Source: Acidobacteriaceae bacterium
GTDB taxonomy: Bacteria; Acidobacteriota; Terriglobia; Terriglobales; Acidobacteriaceae
Length of the DNA: 51,659 bases
Assembly (NCBI GenBank): GCA_030041515.1
Contig: JASHNS010000121.1
Location: forward strand, 1 to 51,659
Direction: 5' to 3'
How positions within the stretch are numbered: position 1 is the stretch's first letter; every line of letters starts with the position of its first letter. The translations under genes were made by a program, and so were the position numbers. Below, in pieces: positions 26,008-34,962 of this stretch. The notes beneath the pieces are model-generated. The model saw only the letters and a program-made list of their open reading frames with translations, was not told where the DNA came from and did no database searches.

Positions 26008-26501
26008 TGCGCCGCCTCCTGCTGTTCGCCTGCGCACTCGCGCTGCCATTGGCCGCGTGCGCCCAGGATGCCTCCGTCCAGGTGGTGCCGCCCGACCTCC
26101 ACGGTTCGCGGCAGCTGGAGGTGCTCACTGCGACCTCCGTTGTGCGCGATTATCTTGAGTCCTGGAAGGCCTTCCGCACCGCCCTCAACCAGAATGCACC
26201 GCAGGCGCTCAGCGAGGATTTCGTCGGCACGGCCCTCACCCGGCTCAGCGACACCATCGCCCAGCAGAGCAAGCTTGGCCTCCACACGCGTTACACGGAT
26301 CGCTCGCATCGCCTCCAGATCGTCTTCTATTCGCCCGATGGCTTGTCCCTTCAGATCATCGATCACGTCGACTATGACGAGCAGGTGATGCAGGGGGCCA
26401 CAGTCATAGCGACGCAGCCGGTGCAGGCGCGGTATGTCGTTGTGCTCACCCCTTCGCAGACGCGCTGGCAGGTGCGCATCTTCCAGGCCGCCACGGAATA
26501 A
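26004..26501 (+). CDS. Small exported NTF2-like protein, last gene of coupled operon
   Basis: 165 residues: a signal peptide ending ALPLAACAQ (possible lipoprotein Cys), then a ~120-residue domain with a first helix VRDYLESWKAFRTALNQNAPQALSEDFVG and later strands ending WQVRIFQA. This is the order of an NTF2/SnoaL-like or ARC6-IMS-like fold. The ATG overlaps the stop of the Ig-like gene (ATGA at 26004-26007). It may bind a small ligand or a partner in the envelope; the role is unknown. Confidence 0.65.
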   Translation: MMRRLLLFACALALPLAACAQDASVQVVPPDLHGSRQLEVLTATSVVRDYLESWKAFRTALNQNAPQALSEDFVGTALTRLSDTIAQQSKLGLHTRYTDRSHRLQIVFYSPDGLSLQIIDHVDYDEQVMQGATVIATQPVQARYVVVLTPSQTRWQVRIFQAATE

Positions 26502-26610
26502 GTACAACGACTGGGCGCGCCATGACCTCGCCCGAGCGAAGTCGGACGCTCTGCCCGCTTTTCGCAGATGCGGGAGAGCACAAAACCCGGTTTGCATTCC
26601 GATTCTTCTC

Positions 26611-26630
26611 GCCCGGCGCCCCAGCCGGGC
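26611..26630. terminator. Short GC-rich hairpin after the 22215-26501 operon
   Basis: A 7-base perfect stem (GCCCGGC / GCCGGGC) with a 6-base loop sits about 110 bases past the last stop. There is no T-run, so it may only slow transcription. The rest of the 300-base gap up to the TonB gene shows nothing else recognisable. Confidence 0.3.
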
Positions 26631-26802
26631 CGGGATCTGCGAAAGCTGTTGCCGGGACGAATGCCTCCTCGGTGTTATTCCCCGAATCCCCCAGGAAAAT
26701 GTTAGGCTTGCGGGCAAATCCCCCTTTCTGGATCTCGCGACGCCGGCAGGCCGATCATTTCCATTCCGCTGCAAGCATCTCGGGACCGAATGGAGTCGTC
26801 CA

Positions 26803-28140
26803 ATGAGACTTGCGTGGGTAGCCGCTTTCGTCCTGTCCCTGAGTTGCACCCCCCTCAGCCACCCGCAGCAAGATTCCTCGCCTGTACCCCCACCTCACGA
26901 CACTTCCACTTCAACGAAAGCGGCTACCGCGCAGACTGCAGCGGCGGATTCCGCGCAGACTTCCGCACCCGACTCCGCCGTGGCTGCCGCAACGGGGCCT
27001 GATACGACATCTGCGGCGATTGATGCTGCGACAACCCCGAACTTGACGGAAGACGAGCTGCGGCAGGCTCTGGTGGGCAAGCATTTGTTTCTGCGCGGAT
27101 TGTGGCTGAGCGATGATTTGCATTTCGGCCTGACCGGAACAGTTGTCAGCCAGTCGGCACGGGGGTCCTGGACGCTCTGCGACGTTGAGATCGACAAGGT
27201 GCGGCTGACGAAGCGACATGTCGAGCTGGAGGGAGCGCGCTATGGGATTCACTTCGAGGATGAGGGCAACTGGAGCCAGCAGGCGTCGGCCTTTGACCGC
27301 ATCCGTGTCACGGGGAAGAAGAAGCATCTGCTCATCGTCATCGATCGCCAGGTGATCGTGTCTCCAAAAAAGCAGAAGAAGCACGCGCAGCGGCAGCAGG
27401 CCAGCCAGGCGGCGCGGGCCCAGACCACCGTGGCTACGCAGACGGCTCCTGTGGCCGCAGACGCTGTTTCTGCGCAACCTGCCGACGGGGCCACGCAGTC
27501 GCAGGCCGCTCCTGCGCAACCCGCTACCCCCGGAGCGGAGCCCGCCTCGACGCTGCCGCCAGCGGAAACGACGAACCCGGCAGCGTCGGCCGCGCTGCTG
27601 CGCGCGAGCCTGAACCGCATCTTTGCGCCGGGCCTGGATGCCTCGATGATCGACGCGATGCCCGATTACTGGCAGTATTTCTACAACGCTCAGGTGAAAC
27701 ATCAGTCCATCGAGCCGACCGATCCGAACATCGTGCATCCCGGTCCTGGGGTGTCGGGTCCGACGATCGTTCACAACCTCGTGCCACCCTCCAACGATTA
27801 CGCGCAGCATGCCCAGATCGCGGGCGTGGCGAGCTATAAGGTGATCCTGGGCGCCGATGGTAAGCCGATCGCCATCGCGGTCTATCGGCCTATTGGATTC
27901 GGGCTGGATGAGAACGCCGTCGCTGCCATTCAGAAGTCGACCTTTGCGCCCGCCATGCGCGATGGCAAGCCGGTCACCTCGGTGATCGACATGGCCGTGG
28001 TCTTCCGGATTCTGTCGCCGCTGACCGAGCGCGCATCCGCGCCGGAGGCGGCAGATCTTCCGCCGAATGTGTCGCCGGTGACGGGCAAGCCGTCGCTGCC
28101 GGGGCCGTACAGCGTCAACACGGTGACCAGTAATCAGTAG
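26803..28140 (+). CDS. TonB C-terminal-domain protein with extended linker
   Basis: 445 residues from the ATG at 26803. A hydrophobic N-terminal helix (3-16) acts as signal or anchor and is followed by an Ala/Thr/Pro-rich stretch. A compact domain (about 85-185, GKHLFLRGLWLSDDLHFGLTGTVV...) is often found in acidobacterial TonB proteins. A Lys-rich then Ala/Gln/Pro linker (about 188-270) leads to a C-terminal TonB fold (about 330-410, YAQHAQIAGVASYKVILGADGKPIAIAVYRPIGFGLDENAVAAI). The protein probably energises or senses a particular outer-membrane receptor, which is not encoded here. It could also be a non-energising TonB-like periplasmic protein, because the anchor is short. The frame is open upstream of 26803, but codons there lack a start with a ribosome-binding site. 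Confidence 0.75.
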   Translation: MRLAWVAAFVLSLSCTPLSHPQQDSSPVPPPHDTSTSTKAATAQTAAADSAQTSAPDSAVAAATGPDTTSAAIDAATTPNLTEDELRQALVGKHLFLRGLWLSDDLHFGLTGTVVSQSARGSWTLCDVEIDKVRLTKRHVELEGARYGIHFEDEGNWSQQASAFDRIRVTGKKKHLLIVIDRQVIVSPKKQKKHAQRQQASQAARAQTTVATQTAPVAADAVSAQPADGATQSQAAPAQPATPGAEPASTLPPAETTNPAASAALLRASLNRIFAPGLDASMIDAMPDYWQYFYNAQVKHQSIEPTDPNIVHPGPGVSGPTIVHNLVPPSNDYAQHAQIAGVASYKVILGADGKPIAIAVYRPIGFGLDENAVAAIQKSTFAPAMRDGKPVTSVIDMAVVFRILSPLTERASAPEAADLPPNVSPVTGKPSLPGPYSVNTVTSNQ

Positions 28141-28169
28141 TCCGTAGTCAGGAGCTCGGCTCCAGGAAG

Positions 28170-29399
28170 TCAGTGCTGTGGACGTTCGGCGAGCTCTTCC
28201 ACCTGCGCGCCGGCGAGGAGGAACGCGCCCACGCCGTAGTTGTAGCTGGAGCCCGGCAGGTAGTGTGCCGGGCCTGCGCCGGTTTGCTGGATGTTGCCGA
28301 GGCGGCCGTTCTGGTAGATCTGGTCGACCAGGCCGCGCCAGGCTTTCGCGATCACCGGCTGGTAGCCGGCGCGACTGAGCAGGCCGTGGTTCACACCCCA
28401 CGCAAGCGCAAACGTAATGAGCGCGGAGCCGGAGGTTTCCGGCTGCGGATAATCCTGCGCGTCGAGGAGATCGGAGTGCCAGAGGCCGCTCGCTGGATCC
28501 TGGAGCGGCACGACAGCGGCCGCCATCTGGCGGAGTTGCGTCTCGTAGCGGGCGCGGTCCGGCTCGTTGGCCGGCATGTACTCGAGCGTGCGCGCGAGCC
28601 CGGCCATCACCCAGCCATTGCCGCGCGACCAGAAGACCGGATTGCCGCGGGGATCGGTTTTGTGCAGGTACGTCTGATCGCGGAAGTAGAGATGGCGGGT
28701 TTTGTCATAGAGCAGATCCGATGTTTGCCACCAGTGCTGATCGATGTAGGCGAGGTATTTCGGCTCGTGCAGAACGGCGTACATGCGCGACCAGACGGGG
28801 GGCGCCATGAAGAGCGCGTCGCACCACCACCACGGAATCTGCGCCTGGTTCTCGGGGATGGGCGCGTTCCATCCTGCGAGCAACTGGTCGAGCGCCGCGT
28901 GCGTGCCGGCGATTTTCCCGGGCGCCGGATGCAGCATGTCGAGCTGCAGATAGGTTTGCGCGATAGCCTGATCGTCGGCAATGGGGACGGCGGAGCGCAG
29001 GTCCCAGTGGAATCCCTCGGCCATGGATTCCATCGCGACCTGAAATTTCGGATCGTGGAGAGTGGGCGTTGCCGCCATGAATCCGTCGTAGAGCGTCGCC
29101 CAGGTCCAGGTGCGGTCGAAGTGCGGTTGCGCGCGCTGGAGTTCCCAGTCGGCGACCTTGCGTATGGCGGCGCGGACGGCGCCGGGATGCATCGCGCCGG
29201 AGAGATGGGCTTTGGGCCCAGGATCGGCGGGTGCGTCGCCCTCATGCTGCGCGATGTCGCGGTCGATGCCCTGCTGCTCCTGCGGAGTGATCGCCTGCGA
29301 CTGGGCAAAGATCGGGACAGCGGAAATGAGGCTGAACGCGAGAAGGAGTGCGAGGAGGGACAGAAGCAATCGCGTGCGCGAAGAAGCGGCAGTCTGCAT
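28170..29399 (-). CDS. Glycoside hydrolase family 105 (unsaturated rhamnogalacturonyl hydrolase-like)
   Basis: 409 residues with a signal peptide (LLLSLLALLLAFSLISAVPIFAQ). The (alpha/alpha)6-barrel shows WWWCDALFMAPPVW (190-203), where D194 is the expected catalytic Asp, then FWSRGNGWVMAGL and ETSGSALITFALAW, all characteristic of YteR/RhiN-type GH105 enzymes. These hydrolyse the unsaturated galacturonyl-rhamnose made by pectin lyases. Export points to action in the periplasm. Neighbours include an alpha-ketoglutarate semialdehyde dehydrogenase (30111) used in uronate/aldarate breakdown, but no lyase or transporter is seen here. A ~70-residue stretch between the signal peptide and the barrel is unusually long. 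Confidence 0.9.
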   Translation of the reverse strand: MQTAASSRTRLLLSLLALLLAFSLISAVPIFAQSQAITPQEQQGIDRDIAQHEGDAPADPGPKAHLSGAMHPGAVRAAIRKVADWELQRAQPHFDRTWTWATLYDGFMAATPTLHDPKFQVAMESMAEGFHWDLRSAVPIADDQAIAQTYLQLDMLHPAPGKIAGTHAALDQLLAGWNAPIPENQAQIPWWWCDALFMAPPVWSRMYAVLHEPKYLAYIDQHWWQTSDLLYDKTRHLYFRDQTYLHKTDPRGNPVFWSRGNGWVMAGLARTLEYMPANEPDRARYETQLRQMAAAVVPLQDPASGLWHSDLLDAQDYPQPETSGSALITFALAWGVNHGLLSRAGYQPVIAKAWRGLVDQIYQNGRLGNIQQTGAGPAHYLPGSSYNYGVGAFLLAGAQVEELAERPQH

Positions 29400-29428
29400 C
29401 GACTACAACAGAATATGCCGCGAGCGGG

Positions 29429-30040
29429 TCAGGCGAGCGTGTTTCCGGCTACGACCGCAGATTCCTCAGGGACAGGCGCGCGTCGCGGGCGGAAACCCTG
29501 GCCGCGCAGGCGCCAACGCACCGCGACCGCGACGCAGCTGAGGAGCGTGCAGATCTCGATGAAGACTTTGCCGCCGTCGAGCAGGTCTGGATGGCCGTTG
29601 GTCAGGTTGGGATCGGTGAGGATGCTGTGCAGGAAAAGCAGGAGAGCCGAGGGAAAGACGAGGTAATGGAGATTGCGCCAGACGGGACGGCCGATGCGCA
29701 GGCGCAGCAGCGAACTGACGAAGACGAGCAGCAGGAGATAAAGAGCCGCCGCGCCGGCGAGATTGATTTTGGGCTGGAGGGGCGAGTGGATGGGGAAAAC
29801 GATGTCAATGACGCGAAAATGCGGCGCGCGAATGAAGAGCAGCACGAGGGGATGCGTGAGCGTCAGCGCCACAGCCGCGTAGGCGGTCCACTGGTGCAGA
29901 TTGAAGAGGTTGATGTGCCGGCGGGGCCAGTGGCGCGTGGGGCTGTAGCGGAGTGACATCAACATACCCAGCAGCAGATTGATAGTGACGGCGCCGGTAG
30001 CGCCGAGGCCGAGATAGGAACAGAGGTCGAGAGCGGTCAT
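29429..30040 (-). CDS. Ferric-reductase-like transmembrane haem protein
   Basis: 203 residues with five to six membrane helices. Two pairs of histidines in neighbouring helices (H49/H63 and H126/H139, spaced 13-14 residues) fit bis-haem ligation as in the ferric-reductase-like domain (NOX/FRE/MsrQ group). There is no FAD or NADPH domain, so electrons must come from or go to a partner. MsrQ normally pairs with MsrP; no msrP is present here. It lies 29 bases upstream of the GH105 gene on the same strand and may be co-transcribed, without an obvious functional link. The C-terminal tail is Arg/Pro-rich. Confidence 0.75.
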   Translation of the reverse strand: MTALDLCSYLGLGATGAVTINLLLGMLMSLRYSPTRHWPRRHINLFNLHQWTAYAAVALTLTHPLVLLFIRAPHFRVIDIVFPIHSPLQPKINLAGAAALYLLLLVFVSSLLRLRIGRPVWRNLHYLVFPSALLLFLHSILTDPNLTNGHPDLLDGGKVFIEICTLLSCVAVAVRWRLRGQGFRPRRAPVPEESAVVAGNTLA

Positions 30041-30110
30041 CGGGCTTCAGGGGCGTGAGGTCCATCCTGCCGCAGAAAGCGCGACAAGAGCGGGGCACCA
30101 GTCTATCGGA

Positions 30111-31703
30111 TCACCCAGCGGTCACGGGCTCGCGCGTGGTGTTGCCGTTGATCATGCGCAGGATGCCAAGGGGGTTGGCGTTGCGAAGGTCGTCGGGCAG
30201 GGAGGTGTCGGGGAATCCCTGATAGCAAACCGGCCGTGCAAAGCGCACGATGGCGCGGCTGCCGACCGCGGTGAAGCGGCTGTCCGAGCAGGCGGGATAC
30301 GGTCCGCCGTGGATGATCGCGTCGGACACTTCGAGGCCAGTGGGAAAGCCGTTGAAAATGAGGCGACCCGCTTTGCGCTCGAGGATGGCGATCAGGTCCG
30401 CGTATTCGGCAAGATCCTCATCCGTGCCCCAGACGCTCGCCGTGAGGTGGCCTTCGAGCTCCTCAGCCGCGCGAATCATGGCTTCGCGCTGCTGGTAGCG
30501 GATGACCATGGAGGTGGGCCCGAAGACTTCCTGGCTCCATTCCGGGTGGTCGAGAAAGGCGCCGATTTGGGTTTCGAACAGCGCGGCGGAGACGGTGCAG
30601 GTGCCGCCGGAGGAACTCGCCTGCTGCATCGAGAGGCCGGAGTTCTCGCTTCGGGACTGGAGCGAGCGCGTGTAGTTGGCTGCGATGCCGGGCGTGAGCA
30701 GGTTGAACGGCGTGCTTGCACCGGTGAGGCGGCGCAGTTCATCCACCAGCGGCGTGGTTTCCTGCTGCTCCGGCACGAAGACCATGCCCGGCTTGGTGCA
30801 GAACTGGCCGGCGCCAAGCGTAAAAGATCCGAAGAGCCCGGCGGCGATCTGATTGCCGTTTTTGCGCAGCGCGCCAGGAAGAAGAAAGACGGGATTGGTG
30901 CTGCCCATTTCCGCGAAGCAGGGGATGGGCTCCTTGCGCTGCGCGGCCAGATCCATGAGTGCGCGTCCGCCATTGCGCGAGCCGGTCAAGCCGACGGCCT
31001 GGATGAGCGGATGTTGGACGAGGGCCTGTCCGACGGCGAATCCCTGGTCGTAGAGAAAGGAGAAGACGCCCTCGGGCGCGCCGGTGGAGCGGACCGCCTC
31101 GACGATGATGCGTGCGACCAGCTCGCCGGTACCCGGATGGGCGGGATGGGCTTTGACGACGACCGAATTGCCGGCAGCGAGCGCCGAGGCGGTATCACCT
31201 CCTGCGACGGAGTACGCGAGCGGGAAATTGCTCGCGCCGAAGACAGCGATCGGGCCGAGCGGCTGCAGCATCGAGCGGATGTCCGGGCGCGGCAGCGGTT
31301 TGCGGTCGGGGAGGGCGGTGTCGATGCGCGCGCCTACCCACGAGCCTTCCTCGATGACGTCAGCGAAAAGGCGGCACTGGCCGCTGGTGCGTTTGGTTTC
31401 GCCCTGCAGGCGTGCTTCGGGCAGGGCGGTTTCCTGCTGGGCGCGGGCGACCAGGCCTGGCAGGGCTGCATCCAGACCGTCGGCGATGGCGCGCAGCAGA
31501 CGAGCGCGGTCATGAGCGTTACGCTTGCGCCACACCAGGAATGCTTCCTGCGCGGCGAGGACAGCGCGGTCCACGTCGGCCTCAGTTGCAGAAAAAAAGG
31601 GCGGATCGATGGCCGATCCAGTCGCTGGGTTGATGGCGCGAAACTCTGCTCCCGCTCTGGCGGTCTCACGGCCTGCAATCAGCGAAACTCCTCGAAAATC
31701 CAT
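30111..31703 (-). CDS. 2,5-dioxovalerate (alpha-ketoglutarate semialdehyde) dehydrogenase
   Basis: 530 residues, longer than ordinary ALDHs (~480-500), as in the class III KGSADH group. Catalytic features are N159 (FGASNFPLA), E265 (CFAEMGSTNP) and the nucleophile C302 (GAGQFCTKPG), with GLTGSRNGGRAL for cofactor binding. The enzyme oxidises 2,5-dioxopentanoate to 2-oxoglutarate with NAD(P)+, the last step of non-phosphorylated pentose, uronate and aldarate pathways. The AEMGSTNP form (rather than the more common ELGGKNP) is typical of this subgroup. It stands upstream of the ferric-reductase-like and GH105 genes on the same strand, and the sugar-acid theme fits GH105. Confidence 0.87.
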   Translation of the reverse strand: MDFRGVSLIAGRETARAGAEFRAINPATGSAIDPPFFSATEADVDRAVLAAQEAFLVWRKRNAHDRARLLRAIADGLDAALPGLVARAQQETALPEARLQGETKRTSGQCRLFADVIEEGSWVGARIDTALPDRKPLPRPDIRSMLQPLGPIAVFGASNFPLAYSVAGGDTASALAAGNSVVVKAHPAHPGTGELVARIIVEAVRSTGAPEGVFSFLYDQGFAVGQALVQHPLIQAVGLTGSRNGGRALMDLAAQRKEPIPCFAEMGSTNPVFLLPGALRKNGNQIAAGLFGSFTLGAGQFCTKPGMVFVPEQQETTPLVDELRRLTGASTPFNLLTPGIAANYTRSLQSRSENSGLSMQQASSSGGTCTVSAALFETQIGAFLDHPEWSQEVFGPTSMVIRYQQREAMIRAAEELEGHLTASVWGTDEDLAEYADLIAILERKAGRLIFNGFPTGLEVSDAIIHGGPYPACSDSRFTAVGSRAIVRFARPVCYQGFPDTSLPDDLRNANPLGILRMINGNTTREPVTAG

Positions 31704-31862
31704 GAATGTACTCCCTCAGAACGGCTGGGCGCGGCGCCGGGGCGGCCATCGCGCGCTGCTCTTTGATTCTAAATGCGGGATTTGCGCCTGAAGGCGAGAG
31801 CGGGCAGGCAACATCAGGACTATACTGAGGAATCTTTAGAACCAGTTCTTTCTGGAGTCGCC

Positions 31863-32669
31863 GTGAGCACGATGGCCGAGGAAATCTTACTGGTAAGCGA
31901 AACGGCCAAGATCGCGGAACCGTGCACCGTCGTCATTCCCTGCTACAACGAAGCCGCCCGGCTGCGCGTGGATGCGTATGAGGCGTTTTTGCGCAGCGAC
32001 GCCAGTTACGGCGTCCGGTTGCTGTTTGTGAATGACGGCAGCCGTGATGGGACGCTCGGGGTGATGGAGCGGATGCGGGAGCGCTTCCCGGAGCGAGTAA
32101 CCCTGTTCGATCAGCAGCCCAACCGCGGCAAGGCAGAGGCGGTGCGGCAGGGGATGCTGCAGGTGATCGCCGAGGGAAGGTCGAAAGTGACGGGCTTCTG
32201 GGACGCGGATCTGGCGACGCCGCTGGACCTGATTCCGAAGTTTCTGGAACTGATGAAGGAACGGCCGGAGCTGCATCTGGTGCTGGGCGCGCGGGTGCGG
32301 CTGCTGGGTCACCAGATTCATCGCCAGCCCATGCGCCATTATCTGGGGCGGTGCTTCGCCACGGCCGTTTCGCTGCTGCTGCACCTGCCCGTGTACGACA
32401 CGCAGTGCGGCGCCAAGCTGTTCCGCATCAACTCCGAGCTGGAGCAGGTGCTGGTGGAGCCGTTTCATTCGCGCTGGATCTTCGACGTGGAGATTCTTGC
32501 ACGGTACCTGGCCTTTCATCACGGCCACTCCGAGGAACTCGGCGCCGAGATGTATGAGTATCCCCTGCCGGCATGGAGCGACGTGAAGGGATCGAAGGTG
32601 CGGAGCACCGATTTCTTTCTGGCGTTTGGGGAGCTGATGACCATCTACCGGCGGCATTTGGCCAAGTAG
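31863..32669 (+). CDS. Family 2 glycosyltransferase, dolichyl/polyprenyl-phosphate glucosyltransferase-like
   Basis: 268 residues from the GTG at 31863, chosen because TGGAG lies 6 bases upstream; the ATG at 31872 is a weaker choice. The GT-A core includes CTVVIPCYNEAAR (21-33), LFVNDGSRDGT and WDADLATP (DxD at 114-116), which is the ALG5/DPG-synthase pattern, then YDTQCGAKLFR and FHSRWIFDVEILAR. No C-terminal membrane helix is present. It probably transfers glucose (or a similar hexose) from a nucleotide sugar to polyprenyl phosphate. It is convergent with no close partner but sits between the two flippase loci, so it may feed the same surface-glycan system. Confidence 0.87.
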   Translation: MSTMAEEILLVSETAKIAEPCTVVIPCYNEAARLRVDAYEAFLRSDASYGVRLLFVNDGSRDGTLGVMERMRERFPERVTLFDQQPNRGKAEAVRQGMLQVIAEGRSKVTGFWDADLATPLDLIPKFLELMKERPELHLVLGARVRLLGHQIHRQPMRHYLGRCFATAVSLLLHLPVYDTQCGAKLFRINSELEQVLVEPFHSRWIFDVEILARYLAFHHGHSEELGAEMYEYPLPAWSDVKGSKVRSTDFFLAFGELMTIYRRHLAK

Positions 32670-32857
32670 GGACCTTTCCCCCAAAAGGGCACGGAGATCG
32701 CAGAGCAATTGAAATCGGGCTTCTGTCGGACCGGAAGGCGCATTTCCGAGCCCGCTGATCTGGAATGAACAAGCCGGCTTCCAGCCTGGAGGCGGCAATC
32801 TGCATCTCATATACGACCCACGACGGCCCGGGAGCCGTGTGTGCGGAGAACGTGCGA

Positions 32858-33904
32858 ATGGAACGAATCCTGAAGGTTTTGCTGCGAACGGGCAGCTGGG
32901 CGCTGCTGCTCGGCGTGCCTGTCGTGTTGTTGTCCCCGGCCTATGGCGACCCGTGCACGCTGCAGGCACAGCTGACGGCGGCACAACGCCAACAATACGA
33001 GCAGGCCGCGCGCACGCTGATCGGCGAAGTACAGAGCGGCGATATGTCCGGGCTGCAGAATGACACGCTGGCCGCCGTGGCCGCGGACTTCAGCGGGATC
33101 GAGCGCTCGGCGCAGGCGCTGCAGCCGCTGATCCAGCAGGCTGCGATCACAGTCAATGAGCTGATTGCATTCTCAGCCGGTCAGGGACAGGGCGCGCAGT
33201 TCTTCTGCACGCCGCCCGGATCGAGCATGACCGTGGTGCTCAGCTTTCCCAGTCTGCCGTCGGGGCAGTATGTGCTGGCGATCGTCCACGCGACCGGGGT
33301 GCCGAAGCCGCAGCAGATCGCGCTGATTCTGGCGCAGGGCCCACAGGGACGATGGCAACTGGCCGGCTTCTTTGCCAAGCCGCTGCTGCTGGCCGGGCAG
33401 GATGGCGTCTGGTACTGGACCCGCGCTCGCCAGTATGCGCAGAACCATGACCAGTGGGCAGCGTGGTTCTACTACCAGATTGCCGACAATCTCGTGGCGC
33501 CCGTGAATTTTCTTTCCAGCCCGAACCTGCAGAAGCTCCAGAATGAGGCACAGAAGGTGCAGCCTTCGAATTTGCCCGGCCAGCAGCCCACCACTTTCAG
33601 CGCGAACGGGCAGTCGTTCCAGATCACGCGCGTGGACACTTCGACGGAGCTTGGCCCGCTGGATTTTGTGATCCACTATGCGCCCGATCCGGCGGAGGCG
33701 GCCCAGCTGCGCGATCCCACCCAGGCGCGCCAGCAAGTGCTGGCTCTGATGTCGGGCATGCTGGCTGTGCACCCGGGGCTGCGTACGGCCTTCCACGGAC
33801 TGTGGGTGTACGCCGACTCGAACGGCGCGACGCTGTTCGCACTGGAACTGCCGATGGGTCAGATTCCTGGTGGTCCGGCCGGCGGCAATCAGGCCGGCGA
33901 GTAG
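32858..33904 (+). CDS. Exported protein of unknown function
   Basis: 348 residues from the ATG at 32858 (GGAG 9 bases upstream). A signal peptide ends near SPAYGDPC, and the mature protein begins with a Gln/Ala-rich helical part (about 30-95). A central beta region (FFCTPPGSSMTVVLSFPSLPSGQYVLAIVHA, about 115-160) and a mixed C-terminal half follow, ending in a Gly-rich tail. No catalytic motif or known domain was recognised. It follows the GT2 gene by 188 bases on the same strand but probably has its own promoter. Confidence 0.6.
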   Translation: MERILKVLLRTGSWALLLGVPVVLLSPAYGDPCTLQAQLTAAQRQQYEQAARTLIGEVQSGDMSGLQNDTLAAVAADFSGIERSAQALQPLIQQAAITVNELIAFSAGQGQGAQFFCTPPGSSMTVVLSFPSLPSGQYVLAIVHATGVPKPQQIALILAQGPQGRWQLAGFFAKPLLLAGQDGVWYWTRARQYAQNHDQWAAWFYYQIADNLVAPVNFLSSPNLQKLQNEAQKVQPSNLPGQQPTTFSANGQSFQITRVDTSTELGPLDFVIHYAPDPAEAAQLRDPTQARQQVLALMSGMLAVHPGLRTAFHGLWVYADSNGATLFALELPMGQIPGGPAGGNQAGE

Positions 33905-34008
33905 GGCGGCGCTTTACCCCGGATTACCCCGGAGGGCACAGAAGACATTGAGGGTGACGCCTTCCGTGCGGGGTTCACGTTCTTCACGCCAGCCTGTTGG
34001 AGAAAGCC

Positions 34009-34090
34009 ACCGCAGATCCTTCGCTCCGCTGATCCCACTCACGATACGGCTGTGAGCCAGGCCCCAACTACGCGGCGCTCAGGATGACAG
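34009..34090. repeat. Dispersed palindromic repeat, copy 1
   Basis: This ~80-base element starts CCGCAGATCCTTCGCTCCGCT and ends GGCGCTCAGGATGACAG. The ends are imperfectly complementary (TCCTTCGCTCCGC against GCGGCGCTCAGGA). The same ends occur in three copies at 46223-46613. It fills the 260-base gap between the exported-protein gene and the convergent P-loop kinase gene. Confidence 0.6.
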
Positions 34091-34165
34091 ACCGGATGAT
34101 GGGGACAGATCGCAGCGAGTGGCGGAAGGACCGCAGCGGGCGTTTCACCGGTTTGGGACATGGCC

Positions 34166-34933
34166 TCATGAGGCGACGGGGCGGACATCTTCGCTCTTTG
34201 GCTGCAGGTCCTCAGCCGGCGCGTTCGGGCGGAGCGTGACTACAGGAACCTCGGCGTTGCGCATTTTTCTGACGTGGACGAGCCGCAGGACCCGTCGCGC
34301 TACATCGGCCTTTGCTTCTTCCAGGGATTGGGCGGGGATGACGGTCATCCTTCCCAGAAACTCGCCGAGCCGCAGGTAGGCATTGCGGTTCTCGAGGAGG
34401 AAGGGCAGCGGATACTCTGGTTTGCGCTTGTGCGCCTGCTCAGGATTCGCGTCGAGGATCAGGGCGAGTTGCGGGCGGGGAACGAGGCGCGCGATGGCCC
34501 GCACGTAGAGCCGGGCCGCCGGAGTTCCCAGATCGAGATTAGCCAGCTCGTCGAAAATGTAGCGATCGAAGATGACAACGTCGACTCCGGAACGCAACGC
34601 GCGATTCGCGACGCCGCGCAGGGAAAGTGCGTCGAGTGTGTAGAGGCCGAGCCGCACGAGGGTCATGAGCGGCGAGCGAACGTTCTTGTCGCGGCGCTCG
34701 ATAGGCTTTTCCGGGCTGCCAACGCCCTTGTCGCCGCCGAAAATCCGGTGTCCGGCGCCCTCGCGGATGGATTTCAGGCGCGCAGCATCGTCCCAGAAGG
34801 TGAGCAGGCGATATCGCAGACCTTCTGCTTCGAGGGTTCGGCAAACATTGTCGATCTGCGTGCTCTTGCCGGCGCCGTCGATGCCGGAAAAGCTGATGAG
34901 CAGCGTAGAGGGGTGGAATTGGCGGCGAGTCAT
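34166..34933 (-). CDS. Thymidylate-kinase-like P-loop protein
   Basis: 255 residues with a Walker A GIDGAGKST (17-25) and the dTMP-kinase-like FSGIDGAGKSTQIDNV start. VVIFDRYIFDELANLDL (~122-138) is the DR-Y base-binding loop, and a lid-like NPEQAHKRKPEYP follows. An insertion around 55-90 (SIREGAGHRIFGGDKGVGS...) and a ~40-residue basic/Pro tail distinguish it from housekeeping Tmk (~210 residues). It is last in an operon with flippase copy B, the STAS protein and a small membrane protein, which suggests a regulatory or sugar-nucleotide-kinase role rather than dTTP synthesis. Confidence 0.75.
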   Translation of the reverse strand: MTRRQFHPSTLLISFSGIDGAGKSTQIDNVCRTLEAEGLRYRLLTFWDDAARLKSIREGAGHRIFGGDKGVGSPEKPIERRDKNVRSPLMTLVRLGLYTLDALSLRGVANRALRSGVDVVIFDRYIFDELANLDLGTPAARLYVRAIARLVPRPQLALILDANPEQAHKRKPEYPLPFLLENRNAYLRLGEFLGRMTVIPAQSLEEAKADVARRVLRLVHVRKMRNAEVPVVTLRPNAPAEDLQPKSEDVRPVAS

Positions 34934-34962
34934 GAGCGTTGTCCCTGTGATGAGAGCGAGGT

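Noticed and set aside
30309-31766. 485-residue plus-strand frame opposite the aldehyde dehydrogenase
   Set aside because: The sense frame has intact catalytic Cys, Glu and Asn; the antisense frame is not credible.
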